64,000 nt of DNA from Eutreptiella sp. 'Long Island Sound 2002' (lineage: Eukaryota; Euglenozoa; Euglenophyceae; Eutreptiales; Eutreptiaceae): contig OZ038385.1 in the NCBI GenBank assembly GCA_964036045.1, positions 61,599,919-61,663,918 of the forward strand, written 5' to 3'. The first letter of the stretch is position 1; each line of letters opens with the position of its first letter. The notes under the pieces were generated by a model that did no database searches, had not been told where the DNA came from, and saw nothing but the letters and a program-made list of their open reading frames with translations. Below, one piece after another: positions 19,741-29,608 of this stretch. Made by a program: the position numbers and the translations under genes.

Positions 19741-20282
19741 ATGGGCCCTTTTCAGTGCTATTCTGACGTGGGGTGGGGTCGGCGCTGGTTAGACTGGCCC
19801 GCTTTGTGGTGTGGGACGCGGGCCCAGGTTCTGTGGCTGGGTGGTGGTCGGGGGACACGGTTATGAGTGGTTTGGCTCGTTGGGCCTGCATTGCGGGGGT
19901 CTGTGTGGGTCTTTTGGCCCGCTGGGTCAGGTGGGTGTCCGTGGGGTTGCCTTCCCTGGGGGCCTGTGTCTTGGTTCCATGTCCTCTTGGGGTCCTTGCC
20001 CCTAGGGGTGTGCCGGGTTCTGTGGGGTGGGGTGTCGTGGCCTCCTCGGGTGCGTTGGGGGTCCTCTTTGGCCCTGTCCCTCTGCCTTCGTGCCGTCCCC
20101 CGTCGTGGGTGCCGCGGCCGTGTCCCCTTCCTCCTCTGGTGCCTGTGCCGTTGCCTGCGTGGTGGCCTTTGCTGTGGTTGGTCGTCGCCTGGCGGTTAGG
20201 GTGTGGTGGTGGGCTGCGCGTTGTTCTCCGCGGCTCCCCCGGCGGGTGTAGCCCCTTCTCCCCGTGTGGGTGTACCTTCCTG

Positions 20283-20780
20283 TGGATCATCGGCAGACAG
20301 GTGGACGGAAGGGGCTGCTGCCCTACTGGTTAGAGTGGTAGCATTATACTAAAGGGTCCCAGGTTCAAACCTCCGAAATTAATGACAATATCAAAACAAT
20401 TTTAAGAGGCTATATCCCATTAATTTGAGGGGCCCCAATCCATTGGTGAGTTGCGTTTTGCTTTTAGTGCTGTCAGTTTGGAGGTAAAAACAAATCAAAA
20501 TCAGAGGGAAAGAGTGTACATAAAGGTGAAAAAAGGGTACTTTTCCTGAGGTTAACCAGTAGTTTTGAGTAGTGCTCAGTATGTGTCTTGTGCTGTGCCC
20601 CCGCCTCGCCCCCTCTTCCTTCCTCTGCGTTACATATTGGTAAGTTGGAATTTCAAAAGCTGGGTGTCGCGTCAAGCGCCCTGCGGCAGTGTATTGTAGG
20701 CCTCTGGCAGACAAGAACGAGACAGTGCGCTGGTCTGACCGGAGAAAAAAAGCCAAGAGCCCGCACCGTGATCTCGTTAC
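20283..20780 (+). repeat. ~500-bp direct repeat, right copy
   Basis: Partner of 17074-17575. Its tRNA-like head (20311-20375) is better preserved: A box TGGTTAGAGTGGTAGC and B box GGTTCAAACC. It ends about 80 bp before E3 begins. Confidence 0.75.
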
Positions 20781-20893
20781 AAGGACGACGTCTAATGCCT
20801 TGTAGGTTTCCGATCACTGCCAATGGGGTCGTTGGCCACGACCAGTGTGGTCAACGTGCAGTAGGAAGAAGTGCTTTTCCAATGCTTTAGAGT

Positions 20894-23853
20894 TGTTATC
20901 ACAATCGGTTTTTGATTATCTCCAATTTTCAAAATCCTACTCTCACCACGAAGCGAACTCAGCATCAACACGAGGAATTCTGATAATTCACGACATATCG
21001 CTAGAATCGTTCATAGTTCTAAAATACCCTGCAATAGCAACGACAATCAAAGCTATTTACAAATCGAGCTTTTGAACCAAATCAATAACACGAGTTCCTA
21101 CATCTCTGCACGCGCGCGACGCATCCTAATCTACAGGATCGCGCTCTGGCTGCGGGCAGCCCCCTGCTGGGCATAACCCGTCACACCCCCCGCCAAGCCC
21201 TTGCCACAGCCACTAGGCCACCTGCAAGGGCTGACAGAAACCCAGGGGTATGCACCGCCAGCTATGTACAGAAAATTTGCCGAAATGGACTGAGATATTA
21301 TACAATTCCTAACCCCAAGGCCTGAAATCCTGAACTAAGGTCCCTCTACTTTCCGTCGGGTATCCTGCACACTATCCTGAGTGGGGGGCCACTGCCACCT
21401 AAAAACCCAGCTGACTATTAGGAAAATACTTCTGAGAAAGCACTAAAAGTTTTCAAACAGAAAATCACCTAAGCAAAATTCTGCTCTAAACTCCTGGCCT
21501 AAAACACAGGGGGGCAGTTTTACAAAAATGGAATCCAAAACAGCTTCACTGATTGTGTTCTACTTATTGCCCATGCCATCTGTCTGGTCAGAAAAAAAAA
21601 TTTCCTGCACCAAAGAAAAATCCTGCTCAGAAGTGTGAAAAAAAATGACAAACAGGCACAAAAGCAGCAACAACAGGGCACAAAAAAAGACAGTGAATAC
21701 ACACTGTGCTGCCCCACAGGGTATAAAGACCCTTATTGCTAATATACAAAAAACTTCTGCTGCGGCCTTGAGTATAAATAAATTAAATTACTTCTGAGCA
21801 TCTTGAGCAGCACTCTCCCCATCACTCTGCGGCAGAGGACAGAGAAACAAAATAGGAGCGCCGACGTATGGGGGGGGCTGGTGCAGAAACAAGCACACAG
21901 ACCTGAATTGGCTGGACTCATCCAAACGTAATTTTGATATGTCGACATCTGAAAATTGATCCCCATCGTATCTCACTGACCTGGAAACAGGGAAGGAAAG
22001 GAGAAAGGGTAAGAAAATCATTGGTTAGGGCAAACGAACCTGCATGCATACAATGCAACAAACACATGCGCAAGTGTGCACACGTGCATACATTAGTAAA
22101 AAAAATTCCTGAGCGTCCCCAGAAAGAAATTGCAAGTAATCAGTACACGAGCCGGCTGCACATAGTGTGCTGTGGCCACCCCCCCCTCTCACTTTGGGGT
22201 GCTGCCTTCAGGCAAAACTGCACCCCAAATTTCTCTTGTAAAAAAAAAAACAAAGGAGAATTTTCCCTTACACTCTGGCCTAGAGTGTATGTACCCGCTG
22301 AGGCACCAACTCCTCTGTGGGGGGGCTGGAGGCACTGCAGGAGCAGTGGCTCTGCAATGTAACTCTGCAGTGGCAGAGCATAAGAGTCCCAGACTGGGAC
22401 AGTAGGTGGGGAGGGTACAAAACAATATAATAAGTTTACCCATAGATCAAATGTGGGAGTGGAACACCGGCAGATGCACAGACGTGCCCCAGCTCCGAAA
22501 TAGGAACAAAGAGTAAACAAAAAACAAGAGAAGAGCCACACTGTGACTCTGAAAACATTTCAGAAGTCTTTTGAACAAAATTCCTCTTGTCAGCAAAACA
22601 AGCCAAAATGGGGTTGACATCTCACGAGCAAAATGCTCAAAATCAGGCCAGCGTAAAACTGGGCATGAAGCCTCAGATTCAAAAAAATGAAGCAAGGCTG
22701 CACATCAGTGTGAGCCACTGAGCACAAAAACAGTGCTTTTTGAGCGCCGAAGGCGCTTGACGTCAAACCCGTTTGTCTCATCTAGCTCATTTGAGCTAGG
22801 ATCTACCAAAAAAAACCGACGAAGGCTGAAAAAAACTCAAAGACAAAGCAAACGCACAAAGCGCCTTACTTCCCAAGCACAAGGCTCAGGGTAGGCGTGC
22901 GTCGCTCAGTGCTGTTCAGCGCTGCGCTGACTTCACAACTGACTGGGGTAGCGGATCGGACACTAAGAGAGAATGAGCAGAGTCCTAAACAAGGTTGTGC
23001 AGTGGAAAACTGCCACGCCCGTGGCTGTCCACTGGTGCAAGCGCGCACGCACACATGCAACACACACTGCATGACCTTAACAGTTTGATTCCTCTCGCCG
23101 CCGCTCAAAAGACTCGCTCACTTTCACTGATTCCAACGCAGCAGCGCTGACTGTTAGCGCTCTCTTGCAGCGCTCTCTCGCACGGCACGTTGTTTGCGCA
23201 ATCATTCAGCGCTGTCCACCAGCCTCTGCGTGCAGTGCTGCACTGCCCATCAGCGCTCACTGTCAGCGCTCTCCTGCAGCAGCACTCACTGTTAGCGCTC
23301 TCCTACAGCGCACAATGTGTGCGCTGTCATTCAGCGCTTGCCCACGGCGCTGTCCACGCTCCGGGCTCCTTCTTTGCAGCAGTGCTGAGCTCAAAGCTCC
23401 TGCTAACCCCAGTGTCTCAATCAGCGCGTGGCTTACGACAGAACACGGGCAGATGCGCGAAAAAAAAATTCCAATACCAGAGCTCTTGTACAAGCAGAGC
23501 AAGCACAGCAACAGAGAACTCGAAATTGATGCTGCCCGACAGGGATGAACGGTAGCGATCTTGTTATGAAAATCCTTTTTTGATTATCTCCAATTTTCAA
23601 AATCCTACTCTCACCAGGAAGCGAACTCAGCATCAACACGAGGAATTCTGATAATTCACGACAGATCACTAGAATCGTTCATAGTTCTAAAATACCCTGC
23701 AATAGCAATCACAATCAAAGCTATTTACAAATCGAGCTTTTGAACCAAATCAATAACACGAATTCCTACATCTTCGCACGCGCGCGACGCATCCTAATCT
23801 ACAGGATCGCGCTCTGGCTGCGGGCAGCCCCCTGCTTGGCATAACCCGTCACA
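20894..23853 (-). mobile_element. F: complete non-autonomous LTR element
   Basis: Target duplication AGAGT at 20889-20893 and 23854-23858. Two 292-bp LTRs (20894-21185 and 23562-23853) end in TG...CA. A purine run (minus strand CTTGGCGGGGGG) directly precedes the minus-strand start TGTGACGG at 21185, so the element reads on the minus strand. The 2.4-kb interior has no coding frame with a motif. It includes an array of AGCGCT-like short repeats near 23130-23400. The last ~20 bases of the outer 3' end (20894-20912) differ from the same place in the 5' LTR, though both finish in ATAACA. Confidence 0.9.
21186..23561 (-). other. F interior, non-coding
   Basis: A-rich runs, no recognisable protein motif in any frame, and no TGG-type primer-binding site next to the 5' LTR (minus-strand AGATCGCTACCG follows it). 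Frames of up to about 140 codons are chance. Confidence 0.7.
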
Positions 23854-24097
23854 AGAGTATACTTTAGTTGTATTAGAGGTGCTCTAGGCACTCTTGCATT
23901 TTTATCTTAGTATTGGCCTAACCAAAATGGGTGATAACACATTGTTATCTATGGAACGAAACACTAAATCAGGATATTCTGTGGACCCCTTAATCCCCAA
24001 GCTATAGGCAGTAAAACATCTTTTCCTGGGTTGCTGAGGCACTGATATACAGAGGGCAGGACCTATGAATTTATCTATGTTTTCTCATGAATTCTTA

Positions 24098-24171
24098 GCT
24101 ATCCTAGTGGTATGCACCCTAGGGGGCTGGGGCACCTCTTTTTGAGAGGTCCTGGGTTCAATACCCAGTCA
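24098..24171 (+). other. tRNA-like module in E3 LTR
   Basis: Same module as at 12041-12115: A box CCTAGTGGTATGCA, stem ACCTC with GAGGT, T-arm CTGGGTTCAATACCCAG. It could act as an internal pol III promoter or be a fixed part of the LTR. Confidence 0.6.
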
Positions 24172-24179
24172 GCCTAGCT

Positions 24180-24585
24180 AACACCCATGATTTTGTGGGG
24201 CAATCGGCGGCCAAAACCGCATTTACGCTACCGCACTGGATCTGAAACTGCCGCAGTGCCAAAAATTCCATTGCTTGAATACATTTGATTCCTTGGCACA
24301 AAAGTGTGGATGTGTCAGAACATGACAATGCTGTGGTTGAATCTAAAGATGCCTGCCAAAAGTCGTTTTAATATTGCTGTTCTGCTTTTTTTGTGCTGCT
24401 CAGCTGTAGTGCAGATCGCTCCGGACATTTCCGGTCATTGCCATGCGTCAACTGTTATTATGAATGATAGGCAAAAACCACAAAACTTTCAGAACAAGAT
24501 GTGTCAATTTTGTCAACCATTTGGATAGAATCCGGGTTTTGGCCACTTTGTGCCCGGTAAAATCAAAGGTGAAGTAGGATTATCC
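24180..24585. other. extra ~400 bp in the E3 LTR relative to E2
   Basis: E2 reads CAGCCTAG then GTAAGTAGGAATATCCC; E3 has about 400 bp between CAGCCTAG and AAGTAGGATTATCCC. The extra DNA begins CTAACACCC and ends AAAGGTG (weak CACC/GGTG inverted ends). It is either a small non-autonomous insertion in E3 or a deletion in E2. No coding motif. Confidence 0.6.
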
Positions 24586-25007
24586 CATGTGACATGGCAG
24601 TGACCTCAGCGCCACAAGCCATGCCAGCTCAGCACCTACCGGACCCAAAAACAATGAGTGCACATCTCAAGATGGCACTATGGATGAGAGGGAGCCCTTA
24701 GGGCAGTTTTGCAATCAGTGTTTCTCAGTCATGTAAACTTTTTCATCCTGAGTTGCAATGTATGCTAATTGCTGTGGTGTATTGTTGATAGTTGTCTTTA
24801 TCTAACTCTTTGTGACTGCAGCCCTTCATGCTTTGATCCTGTTTATCTCCTACTTGCCTATCTCTGGCTTGGGTTATACTGCATTGGTTGTATTTCAACA
24901 ATAAAACATTTTCCTCATCAAAAGCAAGCAGCAGGAGCCCTACACCAGCAGCAAGCAGCAGGAGAGGCACAACAAAAACACGGTGTTGAAATCACTATAA
25001 AATTTTC

Positions 25008-25022
25008 TGGTAGCAAGAGGCA
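25008..25022 (+). promoter_or_regulatory. E3 primer-binding site (initiator tRNA-Met-like)
   Basis: TGGTAGCAAGAGGCA directly after the LTR end. Identical to E2. Confidence 0.75.
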
Positions 25023-25105
25023 GACAGTCTCTGCGTACCGGCAGCAACCCCGTGCCGTTCATCCGGTGCGCCGAGATCTGTCATTTATGAGCACAAAGGG
25101 CGAAG

Positions 25106-25677
25106 ATGGACACAAAGAAAGAGGACACCGACGTCAGGACGGCGCCTCAGGCACCAGCAATGCCAGCACCTGGTGAACCTGGACCTGGACCTAGCGCTGT
25201 ACCTTCGGTGCCCTTACATGGGCCAGTGGACGGGGCGGATGACTTGCTGGAGGGACTTCAGTCGGCACTCCGGGCCCTCTCAGTCGAGGAGGTGGACACC
25301 AACCCTGTGAAGAGAAAGAGGGAGAGAGAAAAGGATGCAGGAGAAAGCATGGCAGACGAAGGAGTGGACCATGGGCACGACCCGACGAGTGAGTCGACCT
25401 TCGGGGGCGCACCAAGCGCCTCTGGCCTCCACGCATCACCCTCTCCTACAACCACCACACTCCCAACTCCAGACCCAGCCGCTGCAACATCCAGACCCAT
25501 AACCACCCCGCCTATGGCTGAGGGCACAGGCTTTACTGATATGCCTACGTACCCTGCCTATGGTGTGAACCCATCTACCACTGCGTTTTCAGAGGCAACT
25601 ACTACCAGTGAGCCGGTGGCCTCCAGTTCTGCGCCGCGATGGTATGCGGCTGACTATCACCACCCTCTACCCGCTAC
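25106..25677 (+). CDS. E3 Gag, N-terminal 190 codons
   Basis: ATG at 25106 matches the ATG of E2. It codes for a Pro/Ala/Thr-rich, apparently disordered N-terminal region with the basic patch PVKRKREREKD and an acidic stretch after it. Translation runs unbroken into the C2 insertion at 25678 and would then pick up chance codons. The true continuation is at 39217. Confidence 0.8.
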
Positions 25678-25713
25678 TGTAAAACTTCACCTACGGCTCA
25701 AATCGTTTTACAC
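25678..25713 (-). repeat. C2 terminal short repeat B2
   Basis: A 35-bp sequence (plus one base) with perfect 8-bp inverted ends TGTAAAAC/GTTTTACA, outside the long direct repeat but inside the target duplication. It differs from B1 (29544-29578) at one base. Confidence 0.9.
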
Positions 25714-28194
25714 TGTTCCGGGGCTACCATCCCCCGGTCGACCTTCTCAAAGCCCATGCGGCCTCCTCTCTTGCACGCGTAGCACAAGCAGAAGACCACT
25801 CACATCCACATTGAGTCCCTCAACTCAGTGAGCATCCATCGGGATTGCGAAATCGAAGCAATCCCTTTGAGGTCTAAACAACAAAGGAAAGAAAGCATGT
25901 ACAAAAGGTCATAGGAACATGTAAAACCTCCAAAATATGTCCCGGTTAGGGTAAGGTACAGAAATCAACATAAGTCACAAAGGAAGAGGCAGCAAGGCAG
26001 GAGAGGGGGGGACAAAGGGAGCCCACTCACCCACTCAGCACATCCTGGGTAGCCTGATTCAGGATCCCCAAGGAGGAAGAACAAAACATGCAAAAACAAC
26101 AAGACATCGGTAAGGCCCATTGGCTGTCAAAGCCTACCCTGGTGGGGGGGGTGTCACTCTCTACTCCCTGCACCACAGGACCCCAGAAGCGAGGTCTAGT
26201 GCCTACACACTCACTCACCATCCTCCCCAAATATCTCAACTCAAGTTCCCTTGGGGCAGGAGATAGCCCCATCACACCACCGTAGGGGGGTGGTGGTCCT
26301 GGGTGCCTATAAGACTCAGGCCCCAGAAATTCTGTGGAAAAGGGGGTAAAGTGGTATATCACCCATACCACCTCAGGATCCTACATCCCAAAAGGAAACA
26401 AGGGTGGTTGGGGGTAGCCAAGACCTTCACCCTGACACACGTAGAGGGGCAGGACCCAACTCCACACGGGCTCCGAGGCCTAGGATGGGAAGCAGGGTAC
26501 AAAAACAGGCAAACCAAAAATCAGAGGTCACCCACATCAACACACTCTCCCGCCAAGGCAAAGGGGATTCGAAGGATCCAATGTGGGCACATCCAAAGGG
26601 CATCAGTCAAACATTATGCCCACCAGATATCCGAGTCTGTCTCCCTGATACCGTGTCACTGTCACAAGTCTGGTAGGCTGCGCACTTTGGTGAAATTCCC
26701 CTTAAGTGAAAAACAAGGGAGAAAAGAATGCAAACAACTCCTGCATAGGGTCAGCCTAAGGTCGAGGGAGATGTATGCACGAAGGATTCGGTGAGCAGTT
26801 GATTGTCCTAAAAGGGTTGCCCCTACCTCTCCCTCAGGTTGGAGCAAGGCAACACACTCCAATACCCACTTTTTGAGGTCATTTTTCGGGACCTCAAAAA
26901 GGGCTTATGCATACATTCCTGAGTCAGATTTGAAGTCCAAATTGAGGTGACATATGGCTTTGATCCGATCCCATAAGAGTAGGCCATAACCCAAACCCCT
27001 CAATTATCGGGAATAGACACTAATGAGAGGCGATGGGTAAAATGTTTGCCCAAATCGAGAAGATGGCCTAACTTTCCCATGGCCCAGAAGTGACCTCATG
27101 AAATTTTGAATTTTCAACAAAGTTCCAGAGAAAATTCAAAACAGTGAACCTGTGTATCTGTAACCTTCCAACAAATGCTCAATACAAATTAGAGAGCACG
27201 ATTGAAACATAGGGAAAGACCCCAAGGTCCAAATCCTCATGGGTTCTTTACTGTTTACCCGCCAAGTGACTACATGACAGGGTGGTTTTCAGGGTCCATA
27301 ATGTACATCTCTGGGACCATGTAAAACCACTATCCTATACACTTGGCAGACTTGGTTCCAATGGATTGGGTAAGTAATAGAACATACCAAAACAAGTTCA
27401 AATACCCAAAGTAGAAACATTGGGGAGGTCTAGGGTCAAAGAACAAGGAGACTTGGCCCGAAGGCCCCAATGAACCAAGTGAATGAAGTGAACACACAAA
27501 ATTTGAGATCTCCAAAAGGTGTTAGAGATTGCAATGGTGTGCTAGGCCCGAGAGAAGTCATAACCAAGTAAAAGCATGCACGTAGAGTGGGAAGCATGCT
27601 CTTCCATTGGAATCAACACTTTGGTTCGAACTCAACGTGTACATGAGGGTATGAGTTCCAGAAGTCAACACATGGACTGAGTAAATTTGGGCAATGTGCT
27701 CATGACCAAATTTACTATAAGCAGAAAAAGGCCAAAATGGCACATAGAAAATAGATCGTAGCGTAAAGACCAAAATCCACGACGACCCATGATGACCATA
27801 TATGAATAGTAGTGGATCTCCATGGTCACCACAAGTGAACAAATGAAAAAAATAAAATTCAAGACACAACCATCAAAATTCACGTGTGGCCCTATGTACA
27901 ATGAATCACGGACGAACAAAGTGCATTAAGAAACGTAGACACATGCCACAACACGCACAAATAACACTTAGACTCGAACTCGACGCGAGCTTGGAGATCC
28001 AAGCTCGAGAAGTAGGCCCATGACAGGCCAAAAATGAGTGATTTTTGGCATAAAATGAATATGCCAAAATGGGCTCAAAAAGTTTGAAATTTCGAACCAA
28101 AAGATAGTAAAAGCGTCGAAACGCAACTGAAACTCGAACATATATTGTTTGTACTCACCAAGTACGTACAAAATGAGCTCTTACTTATTTTCCG

Positions 28195-28225
28195 TCGCCA
28201 CTATATCTTGGAGATATAGTGGCGA
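28195..28225. repeat. 13-bp perfect hairpin in C2 repeat
   Basis: TCGCCACTATATC pairs with GATATAGTGGCGA around TTGGA. The other repeat has the same hairpin at 37962-37992. Confidence 0.85.
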
Positions 28226-29122
28226 ACTTTGAGCACATGAAAACAAAGTGCTCAAAATGTCAAAATCAAAATTGACGCCAAAAATCACCAATGGCTCAAA
28301 TGGACTCAAATCAAGATGACAATGGAAGTAGAGACTCGTTGCTACGACACAGAAAAAATCGACAATGACGTGACACACGAACTCGACAAAGTGGCATCAT
28401 GAACACAACAAAAATGCACTATTTATGCATGAAAGTGGGTCCCACCATGGAGTGTGGTGACCCACCACGACCATATCTCGACATTGCACAGGGAAGGAAA
28501 GGCAAACCAAAATGTATACCAATGTTGGCTTCACCCTGGAACCATGGAAATCAACTTGAGCTTGAGACTCACCATGGGTTGTTCACCACAACCAAAACTC
28601 AATTCAATCTTAATAATTAGCGCATATCTCCAAGCTGGCTTGCAACTCACACAAACAAATAACATACCATTGTAGAGGAGAGTCATGCCATTCGATTGTA
28701 TCTCTATTCAAGAGAAATGGATGGAAAATCTCAATTTACGGTTAGGTTGAAGTGACTACATGAAATGCATAAGATATGCATGCCATGCCTAATCTAACAA
28801 TGGGGGGTAAAAGGAAAAGGCACCGTAAGGTGCGGCAACGATGCCTAAGCTATCCCTATACTTTAAATGGCTGGGCACCATGACGTTAAGGGGTTTTTGA
28901 AAATAGTGGCACCGGAACCTGAACTTTTAATTCCCTATCATAAACCAAGTATTGACTATTACAACCATGCAGTCAGAATTAATTCAGGTCAACAGTATGA
29001 AGTTGCCGTAAAGGCCAGTTCATGGTCTCGCGATTGGGGTCGCCAGATCCCAACTGGCAGTTCGCCCGCGAATTGGCGCGACGCCGGTTCACCACCAGGC
29101 CGCTGCCAATATTTAACTTCTG

Positions 29123-29157
29123 TACCTATGCGAATTTAGGGCAAATTCGCATAGGTA
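29123..29157. repeat. 15-bp perfect hairpin in C2 repeat
   Basis: TACCTATGCGAATTT pairs with AAATTCGCATAGGTA around AGGGC. In the other copy (38890-38924) both arms are unchanged and only the loop differs (AAGGC). Confidence 0.85.
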
Positions 29158-29444
29158 TCAACAGGGCAATGAATTCCCTAATGACTGATACGAAAGCGGC
29201 GGAAAAACACGCCGAGTTCCATGATATCCCTCCTGCAGGCTCAAGTCAAAAGTACAATGAGAGGAAGGGTTAAGGGGGGATGAAGGCTAATGATACCCCC
29301 TATCAAATCTCATAGTGTGGGCCTGTAATAGCCTACACAGGGGGATGACGGGGGTCAGCACAAAGAGGATAATGTGTCCTCATAACCGGGGATCAGGCCC
29401 CACAGGGGGGGCCGGGGGGCGCAGGGCATGACGGAAACCAAACA

Positions 29445-29474
29445 CTCTCCTCCCTAGCTCAACGACACCGTTGA
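29445..29474 (-). promoter_or_regulatory. C2 hairpin plus purine tract before A2
   Basis: On the minus strand, TCAACG-GTGT-CGTTGA (29474-29459) is followed by GCTAGGGAGGAGAG and then TGTTTGG of A2. Confidence 0.75.
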
Positions 29475-29543
29475 AGCGGAAAAAACAAAGGTGGTGACGT
29501 CGTGGCCTAGAACCAGGAAAAAAACAGGGATGGGATGGGTGGG

Positions 29544-29608
29544 TGTAAAACTTCACCTACGGCTCAAATCGCTTTACACTCCCCTCCCCAGCCCAGCAAT
29601 AATGCTGG
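29544..29608 (-). promoter_or_regulatory. C2 short repeat B1 with preceding hairpin and purine tract
   Basis: On the minus strand, CCAGCA-TTAT-TGCTGG (29608-29593) is followed by GCTGGGGAGGGGAG and then the 35-bp B1 (29578-29544, TGTAAAGC to GTTTTACA). B1 recurs as the outermost end of C2 at 25678. Confidence 0.8.

Larger units (their letters stand above)
17576..20282 (+). other. A-poor, G/T/C-rich block with tandem repeats
   Basis: From about 18,050 to 20,250 many 60-base lines carry zero to four A. All stop codons contain A and their complements contain T, so long frames appear in several frames on both strands; I reject them as genes. Inside: a 59-bp tandem repeat (18047-18330), long C and T homopolymers (18450-18470, 18875-18895) that may carry sequencing errors, and a degenerate GTGCTGTGCC-type array (19430-19740). 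Confidence 0.75.
20860..25007 (+). repeat. E3 5' LTR (family A) with F inserted
   Basis: It begins AGTAGGAAGAAGTGC and ends AAATTTTC before the primer-binding site. Without F it is about 1.18 kb. It differs from the E2 LTR by an extra ~400 bp (24180-24585). It carries a tRNA-like module at 24098-24171. Confidence 0.75.
25714..29444 (-). repeat. C2 direct repeat A2 (3' LTR-like)
   Basis: 3731 bp, matching 35428-39211 apart from small differences and indels (for example ~50 bp absent near 27800). It contains two perfect hairpins (28195-28225 and 29123-29157). Frames up to 163 codons occur in both copies but show no motif. Confidence 0.9.

Noticed and set aside
18100-20333. Long open frames of 100-320 codons on both strands
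   Set aside because: They lie in A-poor DNA where stop codons are scarce on either strand, overlap in several frames, and encode only low-complexity Trp/Gly/Cys or Arg/Pro/His-rich sequence without motifs.
17074-20780. A complete LTR element formed by the two 500-bp direct repeats
   Set aside because: No shared TG...CA ends, target duplication, purine tract or primer-binding site could be placed; kept only as direct repeats.
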